From NCBI RefSeq assembly GCF_002904295.1, contig NZ_PPHG01000073.1, forward strand, positions 62,001 through 126,000: 64,000 nucleotides of DNA, in the 5' to 3' direction. The translations under genes were made by a program, and so were the position numbers. Below the pieces are notes generated by a model that was not told the origin of the DNA, ran no database searches, and worked only from the letters and a program-made list of their open reading frames with translations. Numbering within the stretch: position 1 is the first letter of the stretch; each line of letters starts with the position of its first letter. Positions 50,734-58,473 of this stretch are shown piece by piece. The stretch is from Amycolatopsis sp. CA-128772. Its GTDB lineage: Bacteria > Actinomycetota > Actinomycetes > Mycobacteriales > Pseudonocardiaceae.

Positions 50734-50874
50734 TTGAGCAGCGATACAACCGAGCCACCTTCGGCTCATCGCCTGCTTCACGTGGTGCCTGATAGCGAAT
50801 ACCAGGCAGTCACCGTGCCCCCGGGGTTTCCGAGCACCAGTCCGGCTCGGGCTCAGGCGTTTGACGGCGCTTGA
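50734..50874 (+). CDS. Possible 46-codon ORF in a hairpin-rich, lower-GC stretch
   Basis: TTG at 50734, preceded by GTGGAGG, gives SSDTTEPPSAHRLLHVVPDS and a Pro-rich end. Third-position GC is much lower than in neighbouring genes. The same DNA can fold into three hairpins (GAGCC/GGCTC 50752-50767, TGCCTG/CAGGCA 50786-50808, CCGAGC/GCTCGG 50830-50850), so it may instead be a structured RNA. No family recognised. Confidence 0.35.
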   Translation: MSSDTTEPPSAHRLLHVVPDSEYQAVTVPPGFPSTSPARAQAFDGA

Positions 50875-50984
50875 GAGCAGCCCCGGGGGTCCCTTCATGA
50901 CCGATCTGGCCAAAAGCAGGCCGCCCTCCGAGCGGCACGCAGCTGTTGCTGCGAAAGTGTTCGGCCGTGGCTGTGGCCGGATCG

Positions 50985-50998
50985 GTAACGATCGTTAC
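50985..50998. promoter_or_regulatory. 14-bp perfect palindrome
   Basis: GTAACGATCGTTAC within the 467-bp region between the deaminase and the GNAT gene; operator-like, 110 bp upstream of the GNAT start. The rest of 50875-51107 shows no supported gene. Confidence 0.45.
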
Positions 50999-51107
50999 AG
51001 CGTTCATTTGTGCAGGTGTCACCACCGGGCGTGGCCGGACGACCGTCCGGCGATCAGCGTTCCGCTGTTCGGTCCCCCGGACGGCTGAACCTCGCTAGCC
51101 TGGACGC

Positions 51108-51668
51108 ATGCTCAGGCCCGACTACCCGATCACCACGGAACGCCTGCTCCTGCGCCCGTTCACGCCCGACGACCTCGACGCGCTGAACTCCTTCCAGTCC
51201 CGCGCCGACGTCGCCCGCTACCTCTACTGGGGCCCGCGCAGCCGCGCGGAATCCGCCGCCGCGCTCGCCAAACGGGTGCACAGCTCGACGTTGACGAAGG
51301 AAGGGCAGTTCCTGGCCGTGGCGGTCGAGCTGGCCGCAACCGGGCAGCTGATCGGCGACCTGAACCTGGAGTGGCTCAGCAGCGAACACCGGCAGGGCGA
51401 GATCGGGTTCGTCTTCCACCCCGACCACCACGGCAAGGGCCTGGCCGCGGAAGCGGCCACCGAGCTGCTGCGGCTGGGCTTCGAGGACCTGGGGCTGCAC
51501 CGCATCATCGGCCGCTGCGACGGCCGGAACACCGCCTCGGCCGCGCTGATGGAACGCCTCGGCATGCGCCAGGAGGCGCACCTCAAGGAGAACGAGATCG
51601 TCAAGGGCGAGTGGACCGACGAACTCGTCTACGCGATGCTCGAGGACGAGTGGAAGGACCGCGATTAG
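51108..51668 (+). CDS. GNAT acetyltransferase, RimJ/RimL-like
   Basis: 186 residues. Begins ITTERLLLRPFTPDDLDAL as in the RimJ/RimL group; acetyl-CoA site GEIGFVFHPDHHGKGLAAEA, and HRIIGRCDGRNTASAALMER. Acceptor unknown. TAGCCT 6 nt before ATG 51108 suggests a leaderless message. Confidence 0.88.
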   Translation: MLRPDYPITTERLLLRPFTPDDLDALNSFQSRADVARYLYWGPRSRAESAAALAKRVHSSTLTKEGQFLAVAVELAATGQLIGDLNLEWLSSEHRQGEIGFVFHPDHHGKGLAAEAATELLRLGFEDLGLHRIIGRCDGRNTASAALMERLGMRQEAHLKENEIVKGEWTDELVYAMLEDEWKDRD

Positions 51669-51670
51669 TG

Positions 51671-51692
51671 GTCACTTTCACGTGAAAGTGAC
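51671..51692. repeat. 22-bp perfect palindrome after the GNAT gene
   Basis: GTCACTTTCAC followed directly by its complement, 3 nt past the GNAT stop and 42 bp before pyrD. It could be a terminator or an operator for pyrD. Confidence 0.6.
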
Positions 51693-51733
51693 GCTCGGGT
51701 CGCGGCGCGCGGGCGATTTGGCAGCATAGGGGC

Positions 51734-52771
51734 GTGTTCTTCGACAAGATCGTCCGCCCGGCGCTGTACCGGCTGTCCTACCACGACCCCGAGCTGGTGC
51801 ACGAGCGCACGATCGCCGTCCTGGCCCGGCTCGGCAAGGCCGCACCCGCGCTCGGCGGCGCCCTCCGCGTCGACGACCCGGCCACCGTGCTGGGCCTGCG
51901 CTTCCCCAACCGCGTCGGCCTGGCCGCCGGGATGGACAAGAACGGCCGCGCGCTGCCCGCGTGGGCCGCGCTGGGCTTCGGTTTCGTCGAGGTCGGCACG
52001 GTGACCCGGCTGGCGCAGCCGGGCAACCCCCGGCCGCGGCTGTTCAGCCTGCCCGCCAGCGACGCGGTGATCAACCGCATGGGGTTCAACAACGACGGCG
52101 CGGAAACCCTGGCGGCGAAGCTCGCCCGCGACGGCAAACCCGGTGTCCCGCTGGGGATCAGCATCGGCAAGTCGAAGGTGACGCCCCTTGAAGACGCCGT
52201 CGAGGACTACCGGTTCTCGCTGCGCGCCCTGCACCCGTACGCCGACTACTTCGCGGTCAACGTCAGCTCGCCGAACACGCCGGGGCTGCGGCAGCTGCAG
52301 GACCGCACCGCGCTCGCCGAGCTGCTCGGCGAGCTGCGTTCGACGTCGCTCGAGCTGGCCGGGAGCGGCTCGCCGACGCCGGTGCTGGTGAAGGTCGCGC
52401 CCGACCTGACCGACGACGCGCTGGCCGAACTGCTGGAGGTCGCGCTCGACCACGGCGTCGCCGGGATCGTCGCCACGAACACGACACTGGCCCGCGACGG
52501 CGTCGCGCCCGCGGAGAGCAGCCTGGCCGGACAGGCGGGAGGGCTGTCCGGCCGGCCGCTGACCACCCGCGCGGCGGAGGTCGTGCGGTTCGTGCACGAC
52601 CACACCGGCGGGAACTTGCCGATCATCGGCGTCGGCGGGATTATGGGCCCGGACGACGCGATCCGGCTGGTCGACGCAGGTGCGTCACTCGTGCAGCTCT
52701 ACACGGGCTTCGCGCTGCACGGGCCGGGTCTGGTGCGCCGGGTCAGCCGGGGTCTCGCAGCCCGGCGGTAG
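51734..52771 (+). CDS. pyrD: Dihydroorotate dehydrogenase (quinone), class 2
   Basis: Membrane-associated flavoenzyme oxidising dihydroorotate to orotate with quinone, pyrimidine pathway. 345 residues; N-terminal helices for membrane binding (RPALYRLSYHDPELVHERTI), the FMN region GFGFVEVGTVTRLAQPGNPR, NRMGFNNDGAE, and the class 2 catalytic serine in VNVSSPNTPGLR. GTG start. Its 3' end overlaps the convergent amidase-like gene by 29 bp. Confidence 0.96.
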   Translation: MFFDKIVRPALYRLSYHDPELVHERTIAVLARLGKAAPALGGALRVDDPATVLGLRFPNRVGLAAGMDKNGRALPAWAALGFGFVEVGTVTRLAQPGNPRPRLFSLPASDAVINRMGFNNDGAETLAAKLARDGKPGVPLGISIGKSKVTPLEDAVEDYRFSLRALHPYADYFAVNVSSPNTPGLRQLQDRTALAELLGELRSTSLELAGSGSPTPVLVKVAPDLTDDALAELLEVALDHGVAGIVATNTTLARDGVAPAESSLAGQAGGLSGRPLTTRAAEVVRFVHDHTGGNLPIIGVGGIMGPDDAIRLVDAGASLVQLYTGFALHGPGLVRRVSRGLAARR

Positions 52772-54149
52772 ACGCGAAGCGCAGGTAGCCGCGCCAGGAC
52801 TCGTAGCGGTCCAGACCGGGTCCGTCCGCCGCGAGGCACCGGACGGCCAGCGGGGTGGTGCCGTCGTCCAGCTCGACGCGGTCGAGCACGAACGGCTCCT
52901 TCAGCGCGGCGGCGAACCGCTCGAACGCGGCCGGGGACAGGCGCCAGCGCTCGCCGTCGAGGCTCGCGCCGCCCGGGAGCACGCCCGGCTGCGGCGGCTC
53001 GGTGGGCAGCAGGACCATCCGGTAGGCCTCGGTGGTCCGGACCGGTCCGGTGAAGCGGCCGCCGAGCCCGGTGAGCTCGGCGTTGAGCGGCTGCCCGCGC
53101 AGGTGGGCGCCGAACACGACGACGTCCTCGCCCGGCTCCGGGTAGGGCGTCATCGGCTCGTCCGTGCACACGGACGCCAGGTCGAGGGCGATCTGGTCCT
53201 CGAACGCGCGCGTCAGGAAGGTGACGCCGAACGGGCGGCGGTCGCCCGGCAGCACCGGGACGGTCACCGTGGCCACGTCGAGGAGGTTCGCGAAGGCGGT
53301 GCAGGCGGCCAGCCGATGGCCCACGCCGGCCGGGTCGCCCAGCGCCTCGGCGATCTCCGGGTGGTCCGGCACGGTCGGCACGACGAGGGCGTCGAAACCG
53401 TCGAAACCCCGCTCGGGTACGGAGATCGGGGTGAGCACCGCGCCCGCCGCGGTCAGCCGGGCGACGACGGTCTCGAGCGCGAGGCTCGCCGCCTCGCCGA
53501 GCGGAAGGCCGGCGGCGTAGGCGATCCGCGGGTGCTCGCCGGCGCCGAGGCGGACGTCGGCGGGCCAGGAGCGGTCGCCGCCGGTCATCAGGGTGAGGGC
53601 GCGGTGGGCCGCGACCAGGCCGTTCGCGTACACGGAGACGGTGTCGGCGGCGGGCAGCAGGCCGCGCGTCGGCTTCACCGCGACGACGGCGTTCAGGGCC
53701 GCCGGGACCGCGCCGCCGGTGCTCAGGGCCAGGTCGACGACGCCAAGCGCGACGGCGACCGCGGCACCGTTGCCGCCCGCCTTGGTGCGGTCCCAGGCCG
53801 CGGAGAGCGTGGCGGCGCCGGTCTTGCCGAGCACGACGGCGCCGGCCGAGGTGAGCCGCGCGACGACCGGCGCGCTGGTTTCCGGGACGCCGTGGCCGGA
53901 CGGCAGTTTCGCGACGTCGATCCGGTCCTGGACGGCGATGACCGTGCCGGCCAGCGGCAGGTGCTCCCCCGCCTTGACGCGTTCGTCGACGGCCTTGGCG
54001 TCGACGAGGACGTCTTCGACGGCGCGGAGGGTGGTCCAGAGTTCGGGACGGCCGGCTTCGGTGAGGCGTTCGAAAGCCGCGATGACGCGCTGGGACGAGG
54101 TGGGCGGGGTGGTCGGCACGGGATCCGGGTCCGGCGGGAGCGTGTTCAC
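52743..54149 (-). CDS. Amidase-signature protein with AtzF-type C-terminus, catalytic triad missing
   Basis: 468 residues. Residues about 20-340 have the amidase fold, and about 350-465 match the C-terminal domain of allophanate hydrolase AtzF (VVVFGAHLRGQPLNAELTGL...). The Ser-Ser-Lys triad is altered: the catalytic lysine of VAVKDNIDV is Gln74 (VIAVQDRIDV), the Ser-rich GGSSGGSA stretch is AGGNGAAVAV and the nucleophile in TGGS is Ala147 (STGGAVPAAL). I conclude it is unlikely to be an active amidase; the C-terminal domain may still work. GTG start 54149 with GAAAGGA. Confidence 0.85.
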   Translation of the reverse strand: MNTLPPDPDPVPTTPPTSSQRVIAAFERLTEAGRPELWTTLRAVEDVLVDAKAVDERVKAGEHLPLAGTVIAVQDRIDVAKLPSGHGVPETSAPVVARLTSAGAVVLGKTGAATLSAAWDRTKAGGNGAAVAVALGVVDLALSTGGAVPAALNAVVAVKPTRGLLPAADTVSVYANGLVAAHRALTLMTGGDRSWPADVRLGAGEHPRIAYAAGLPLGEAASLALETVVARLTAAGAVLTPISVPERGFDGFDALVVPTVPDHPEIAEALGDPAGVGHRLAACTAFANLLDVATVTVPVLPGDRRPFGVTFLTRAFEDQIALDLASVCTDEPMTPYPEPGEDVVVFGAHLRGQPLNAELTGLGGRFTGPVRTTEAYRMVLLPTEPPQPGVLPGGASLDGERWRLSPAAFERFAAALKEPFVLDRVELDDGTTPLAVRCLAADGPGLDRYESWRGYLRFASTAGLRDPG

Positions 54150-54258
54150 GGGGCGTCCTTTCCTCGGCGGTCGAGAAAGTCCACTGTGTACGGTCGGCGC
54201 CGGCGAACCTCAGTCCACGGCGGGCCTCCCGGCGAGTGACACCTCTTCATGCATGACA

Positions 54259-54282
54259 GAAACGTTAGGTGGCGGACGTTTC
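54259..54282. promoter_or_regulatory. Operator-like inverted repeat upstream of the amidase-like gene
   Basis: GAAACGT, 10-nt spacer, ACGTTTC (54259-54265 and 54276-54282), 110 bp from the start. The remaining gap to 54459 shows nothing recognisable. Confidence 0.4.
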
Positions 54283-54459
54283 CGTAGCCATCAGATTCCG
54301 ATTACGCGCGGGTTTCGGCACCAAGAGGTGAACAGGGCGCGACGCCGGGGTGAAACGCACGATCACGCACGCGCGGTGACGAACACCCGGTTCCCCCGGT
54401 TGGCCGCCCTCGAACGGCCCAGTTCGCGATCCGAATGGCCCAGCGAACCCCGAATCCGC

Positions 54460-54538
54460 GTGATCGAAGCCGGATCCGGCGTGATCGAGGCCGGATCCGG
54501 CGTGATTGAGGCCGGAACTCGCGTGCCTGGAGGACGGG
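54460..54538. repeat. 21-bp-period repeat array, locus 4
   Basis: Units at 54460, 54481, 54502 and 54523 (partial), exactly 21 bp: GTGATCGAAGCCGGATCC type twice, then GTGATTGAGGCCGGAACT. No flip. The array runs up to the pspM stop codon (54539). Confidence 0.8.
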
Positions 54539-55531
54539 TCAGGAGAGTTCGCGGAGGGCCATGGCGAGGCCGGCGAGGCGGTCGGTGGCGTCGGTGAGGG
54601 CCTGCTTGGAGGTGACCAGGCCGTCGCTGGAGGCGGCGACCGTGTGGCCGGCCGCGGCGACCAGGCCGCGGTAGCCCTCGAGGCCGTCGTCGAGCTGTTC
54701 GCGGAGCTTGCCGACCGCCGCGTCGAGGGCCGCCTGCTCGCGGGCGGGCGCGGAGTCGCGGCCGCGCTCGATCGCCTGGATGCGGGCCGCAAGGCCGCGC
54801 AACGCGGCCGCCGCTTCGGTGGCCGTCTGGCGGGCGTCCGCGACCGAGATCTCGGAAACGGGCGGTGTTCCTACCGAAGACGGCACCGACAGCTGGCGCA
54901 GCAGCTCGCCCAGGGAGGCTTCGCACTCGGCGAGCCGTTCCATCGGCTCGCGGGCCGCCGAGCGGGCCGGTGGCAACGGCGGCGGTCCGGCCGGGGCCGC
55001 CGGGATCGGGGTGCGCTTGAGGTCACGCAGCTTCAGGCCGGAGCGGACGCTGAACGTGCCGAAGATGACGGCTCCCGCGAACGCGGTGATCGCCTGCGGC
55101 ATCATCGCGGCGCTGGTCGGGCTGAGCCAGCCGACGGCGGCGGCCACCGTCACGACCGCGCACAGGATCGTCAGGATGATCCACAGCGTCATCGCCTTCG
55201 ACGTGCGGCGCTTGCGGCGTTCCAGCTTCGCGGCCGGGTGGTTCCAGCGGTCCCACTTCGCGCGGGCCTCGGCGAACGCCGGGACCTGGTTCGCCATCGA
55301 AGACAGCGACGCCGTCATGTCGGGCCGCCGGACCGGCGGCCGCTGCAGCGGGTTCGGCCGGGGCCGCGGAGGTGCCGCCTTCCCGCCGGCCTGCTCGGCC
55401 GGCGGGAAGTACTTCTGCACCTTTTGGAGCTTTTCCTGGGCGCGCACGGCGTAGTCGGGCAGCTTCTCGATGTGCTTCTCCAGCTTCGCGCTCAGCTCAC
55501 TGAAGTCGCGGCGTCGGCCCTGCTGCCCCAT
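54539..55531 (-). CDS. pspM: PspM-like envelope stress membrane protein
   Basis: 330 residues: coiled N-terminus (FSELSAKLEKHIEKLPDYAV), two adjacent membrane helices (about residues 113-160), then a long helical C-terminus. By position after pspA and clgR it corresponds to Rv2743c (PspM), which tethers PspA to the membrane in the mycobacterial Psp system. Sequence signature is weak, so the name relies mostly on synteny. 31 bp after pspA. Confidence 0.8.
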   Translation of the reverse strand: MGQQGRRRDFSELSAKLEKHIEKLPDYAVRAQEKLQKVQKYFPPAEQAGGKAAPPRPRPNPLQRPPVRRPDMTASLSSMANQVPAFAEARAKWDRWNHPAAKLERRKRRTSKAMTLWIILTILCAVVTVAAAVGWLSPTSAAMMPQAITAFAGAVIFGTFSVRSGLKLRDLKRTPIPAAPAGPPPLPPARSAAREPMERLAECEASLGELLRQLSVPSSVGTPPVSEISVADARQTATEAAAALRGLAARIQAIERGRDSAPAREQAALDAAVGKLREQLDDGLEGYRGLVAAAGHTVAASSDGLVTSKQALTDATDRLAGLAMALRELS

Positions 55532-55562
55532 CTGCGCGCCCCCTCGGAACGGTCCGGCCCGG

Positions 55563-56402
55563 TCAGGCCGGGTTCTTGCCCTGCTCGGCCTGCACGCGCG
55601 CCTGGATCTCGCGCTGGATGTCGGCCGAGCTGCTCGCCGGCTTCTGGGCCGCGCCGCCGTCGGTCACCTGGGCGACCGAGTCACCGTGCATCGACGCGCG
55701 GATCTGCTGCAGCCGCGACTGGCCGGCCATCTGCGTGGTGGAGGCCTGAACCTCCATCATGCGCCCCTGGACCGAGTTCTGCGCGAGCTCCGCCGAGCCG
55801 AGCGCCGTGGTGTAGCGCTTCTCGATCTTGTCGCGGACCTCTTCCAGCGACGGCGTGTTGCCCGGCGCGGCCAGCTGGCTCATCTGGTTCAGCGAAGCGG
55901 AGACCTGCTCCTGCATCTTCGCCTGCTCCAGCTGCGAGAGCAGCTTGGTGCGCTCGGCCAGCTTCTGCTGCAGCATCTGCGAGTTGCGCTCCACGGCCTT
56001 CTTGGCCTGGGCCGCCGCCTGCAGCGACTGGTCGTGCAGCGTCTTCAGGTCTTCGATGCTCTGCTCCGCCGTGACGAGCTGCGTCGCGAAGCTCTCCGCG
56101 GCGTTCTCGAACTCGGTGGCCTTCTGCTCGTCACCCTTGGCGCGCGCCTCGTCGGCCAGGACCAGCGCCTGCCGGGTCGAGGCCTGCAGTTTCTCGACCT
56201 CGCCGAGCTGCCGGTTGAGCTTCATCTCCAGCTGCCGCTGGTTGCCGATCACGGAGGCGGCCTGCTGCGTCAGCGCCTGGTGGTTGCGCTGCGCCTCCTC
56301 GATGGCCTGCTGGATCTGTACCTTCGGGTCGGCGTGCTCGTCGATCTTCGACGAGAACGCCGCCATCATGTACTTCCAGAACTTCACGAACGGGTTGGCC
56401 AT
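55563..56402 (-). CDS. pspA: Phage shock protein A (PspA/IM30 family)
   Basis: 279-residue ESCRT-III-like coiled-coil protein that binds stressed membranes. Amphipathic start MANPFVKFWKYMMAAFSSK, then nearly continuous coiled coil (DPKVQIQQAIEEAQRNHQAL onward). Ribosome site GGAGGAG. Next to clgR and pspM as in M. tuberculosis Rv2744c, but a terminator stands between clgR and pspA here, so pspA needs its own promoter; GCTAGT-type -10 candidates occur near 56475. Confidence 0.95.
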   Translation of the reverse strand: MANPFVKFWKYMMAAFSSKIDEHADPKVQIQQAIEEAQRNHQALTQQAASVIGNQRQLEMKLNRQLGEVEKLQASTRQALVLADEARAKGDEQKATEFENAAESFATQLVTAEQSIEDLKTLHDQSLQAAAQAKKAVERNSQMLQQKLAERTKLLSQLEQAKMQEQVSASLNQMSQLAAPGNTPSLEEVRDKIEKRYTTALGSAELAQNSVQGRMMEVQASTTQMAGQSRLQQIRASMHGDSVAQVTDGGAAQKPASSSADIQREIQARVQAEQGKNPA

Positions 56403-56582
56403 CTCCTCCGCCTGCCTTCTTGCGTCCCACGGGCCTTGGTACTCGGGGTGGTGGGGCGTCGCTCCCCTGCACTAGCAACGCACCGACCCCGGCGTCGGGT
56501 TCCATCGTGTCAGGTCGGCCACGTCCGTTCCAGGCGACCCCGGGGGATTTCAGGGTTCGCCCCTGATCACCCCCCGGGTAAA

Positions 56583-56621
56583 CGCCGACGGCCCCGGGCG
56601 GGTTGCCCGGGGCCGTCGGCG
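56583..56621 (-). terminator. Terminator of clgR
   Basis: Perfect 17-bp stem CGCCGACGGCCCCGGGC around GGGTT, followed on the minus strand by TTTACC, 15 nt after the clgR stop. Confidence 0.85.
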
Positions 56622-56636
56622 TGTTTCGCGCTGGAC

Positions 56637-57095
56637 CTACGCCGCGATCGTCGAGGCCAGCTTGGGCTGGCCGATCGTCGTGCGCAGGGTGGTGTTCATC
56701 CGTGGCGCCGGGGAAACCCGCAGGTCGGCGAGGTCGTTGCCGATCAGCTCCGACATCAGGCGACCGCCTTCGATGCCGGCCGCCGAGGCCTCGGCGCCGC
56801 GCTTCTCCCGCGGCGCGCCGTCCACGATCCGCTCGTCGACCGGTGCGACCTCGACGTTGTCGAGGGCCGAAACGTCCGCCGCCACGTTGTGCAGCAGCTC
56901 GCCGAGCGGAAGGTCCAGGGCCTGGCAGATGGACGCGAGCAGTTCGCTCGACGCCTCCTTCTGGCCCCGCTCCACCTCGGAGAGGTAGCCGAGGCTGACC
57001 CTGGCGGCGCGGGAGATGTCGCGCAGCGTACGACGCTGGTTGGTGCGGGCATGACGGAGCCGATCACCGATCGCCTCACGCAACAGCACGGTCAT
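56637..57095 (-). CDS. clgR: Transcriptional activator ClgR
   Basis: 152-residue Cro/C1-type regulator of clp proteases, psp and related stress genes. Helix-turn-helix in RRTLRDISRAARVSLGYLSE, then VERGQKEASSELLASICQAL. The C-terminus ends in ASTIAA, an Ala-rich end like those recognised by ClpP1P2 in ClgR of other actinobacteria (inference). ATG 57095 has GGGAGG. A ClgR box lies 76 bp upstream, implying autoregulation. Confidence 0.94.
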   Translation of the reverse strand: MTVLLREAIGDRLRHARTNQRRTLRDISRAARVSLGYLSEVERGQKEASSELLASICQALDLPLGELLHNVAADVSALDNVEVAPVDERIVDGAPREKRGAEASAAGIEGGRLMSELIGNDLADLRVSPAPRMNTTLRTTIGQPKLASTIAA

Positions 57096-57170
57096 CACGC
57101 GCCTCCCTTCCGAACAAGTACCCCCTACGTTACCCAGAGCGGTGCCCCGGGCGCAGGAGTTGGGGTGTCC

Positions 57171-57187
57171 GTACGCCAAGGGCGAAC
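57171..57187 (-). promoter_or_regulatory. ClgR box upstream of clgR
   Basis: GTACGC-CAAGG-GCGAAC, matching the CGC-N5-GCG core (GTTCGC-N5-GCGAAC type) of ClgR sites in Streptomyces and corynebacteria. It sits between the cinA stop and clgR. Confidence 0.7.
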
Positions 57188-57194
57188 GCCCGTT

Positions 57195-57830
57195 TCACGT
57201 CAGATGTTCCCCGAGCAGGGCGAATGCGGCCAAGACCGACTCGGTCCTGATCAAATCGCGGCCGCCGGAGAGGGCCAGGGTCCGGACTGTGCGTGTTCCC
57301 GGCCCGGCCAGCCCGACGTGCACGGTACCCGGTTCGACGCCGTCCTGCGCGGACGGACCCGCCACGCCGGTGAGCCCGAGGCCCCAGGTGGCGCCGCAGC
57401 GCTCCCGGGCCCCCTCGGCCAGCTGCGCGGCGACCTCGGGGTAAACGGCGCCGTGCTCGGCCAGCAGCCCGGGGTCGACGCCGGCCAGGGCGGTCTTCAG
57501 TTCGGTGGCGTAGACGACCAGGCCGCCGCGCAGGACCGCGCTCGCTCCCGGCACGCGGGCGAGGGTGGCGCAGACGAGCCCGGCGGTGAGTGACTCGGCG
57601 GCCGCGACGGTTTCACCCCGTGAGGTGAGGGTGGCGACGAGGACGGCGGCCTGCTCATCCCCGGCGACGGCCGCACGCGCAACCGGCTTGCGGGGCACAG
57701 CGGCGATCTGCTCATCCTCGGCGGACGGCGCGACCGGCTCGCCGGCCCCGGCAGCGGTCCGCTCGCCGCCCGCGGCAGGCGCAACCGGCTCGCCGGCCCC
57801 GGCAGCGGTCCGCTCGGCACCCCCGGCCAC
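57195..57830 (-). CDS. CinA C-terminal domain protein (nicotinamide-nucleotide amidase, PncC-type)
   Basis: 211 residues. Residues about 60-211 form the CinA-C/PncC domain (TVAAAESLTAGLVCATLARV, GLGLTGVAGPSAQDGVEPG), which deamidates NMN to recycle pyridine nucleotides. The first 55 residues are a low-complexity tail with a 17-residue tandem duplication (57730-57765 and 57781-57816, 35 of 36 bases equal), so its length may vary among strains. GTG 57830 is 1 bp after the pgsA stop. Confidence 0.88.
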   Translation of the reverse strand: MAGGAERTAAGAGEPVAPAAGGERTAAGAGEPVAPSAEDEQIAAVPRKPVARAAVAGDEQAAVLVATLTSRGETVAAAESLTAGLVCATLARVPGASAVLRGGLVVYATELKTALAGVDPGLLAEHGAVYPEVAAQLAEGARERCGATWGLGLTGVAGPSAQDGVEPGTVHVGLAGPGTRTVRTLALSGGRDLIRTESVLAAFALLGEHLT

Positions 57831-57831
57831 G

Positions 57832-58473
57832 TCAGCTCCCGGTGACCCGGCGCCCGGCGGCCCGCAGCCGCACCGCCCGGACCAGGTAGTCCACCCCGGT
57901 CACCACCGTCAGCACCAGGGCCAGCCCCATCAGCGCCCACCGCACCGGGTCCGCCCCCACCGGCAGCGGCAGCAGGTACGCCACGATCGCCGCGATCTGG
58001 GCCATCGTCTTGGCCTTCCCGCCGCGGCTGGCCGGGATCACGCCGTGGCGGATCACCCAGAAGCGCAGCAGCGTCACGCCGATCTCGCGGACCGCGATGA
58101 CGATCGTCACCCACCAGCCCAGCTCGCCCAGGACGCTCAGGCCGACCAGCGCCGCACCCGTCAGCGCCTTGTCCGCGATCGGGTCGGCGATCTTGCCAAA
58201 GTCGGTGATCAGGCCGTACTTGCGGGCCACCCAGCCGTCGAGCTGGTCGGTGGCCGAGGCGATCGCGAACAGCCCGGTCGCGATCGCGCGCCAGGTCGTG
58301 TCGTGGCCGTCGCCGACGAACAGGGCGATCACGAACAGCGGCACCAGGACCAGGCGCGAAAGCGTCAGGAGGTTCGCGAGGTTGAGCGTCGGGACCGGGG
58401 TCGGCGCCGGGACCTGGGCGGGAGCGTCGCGCGTCAGGCCCTCGTCGGCGGCGTCGCTGGGGAGCGCACTCAC
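57832..58473 (-). CDS. pgsA: CDP-diacylglycerol-glycerol-3-phosphate 3-phosphatidyltransferase (PgsA)
   Basis: 213-residue membrane enzyme of phosphatidylglycerol synthesis. CDP-alcohol phosphotransferase motif ATDQLDGWVARKYGLITDFG continuing KIADPIADK (D..DG..AR........G...D...D). Five or six membrane helices. GTG at 58473 overlaps the rimO stop. Equivalent to PgsA3 (Rv2746c) by position. Confidence 0.93.
   Translation of the reverse strand: MSALPSDAADEGLTRDAPAQVPAPTPVPTLNLANLLTLSRLVLVPLFVIALFVGDGHDTTWRAIATGLFAIASATDQLDGWVARKYGLITDFGKIADPIADKALTGAALVGLSVLGELGWWVTIVIAVREIGVTLLRFWVIRHGVIPASRGGKAKTMAQIAAIVAYLLPLPVGADPVRWALMGLALVLTVVTGVDYLVRAVRLRAAGRRVTGS

Noticed and set aside
50897..51088. 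A 63-codon plus-strand ORF (MTDLAKSRPPSERH...)
   Set aside because: Third-position GC is low and irregular, the ribosome site is poor, and the frame runs across the GTAACGATCGTTAC palindrome. No family is recognised.
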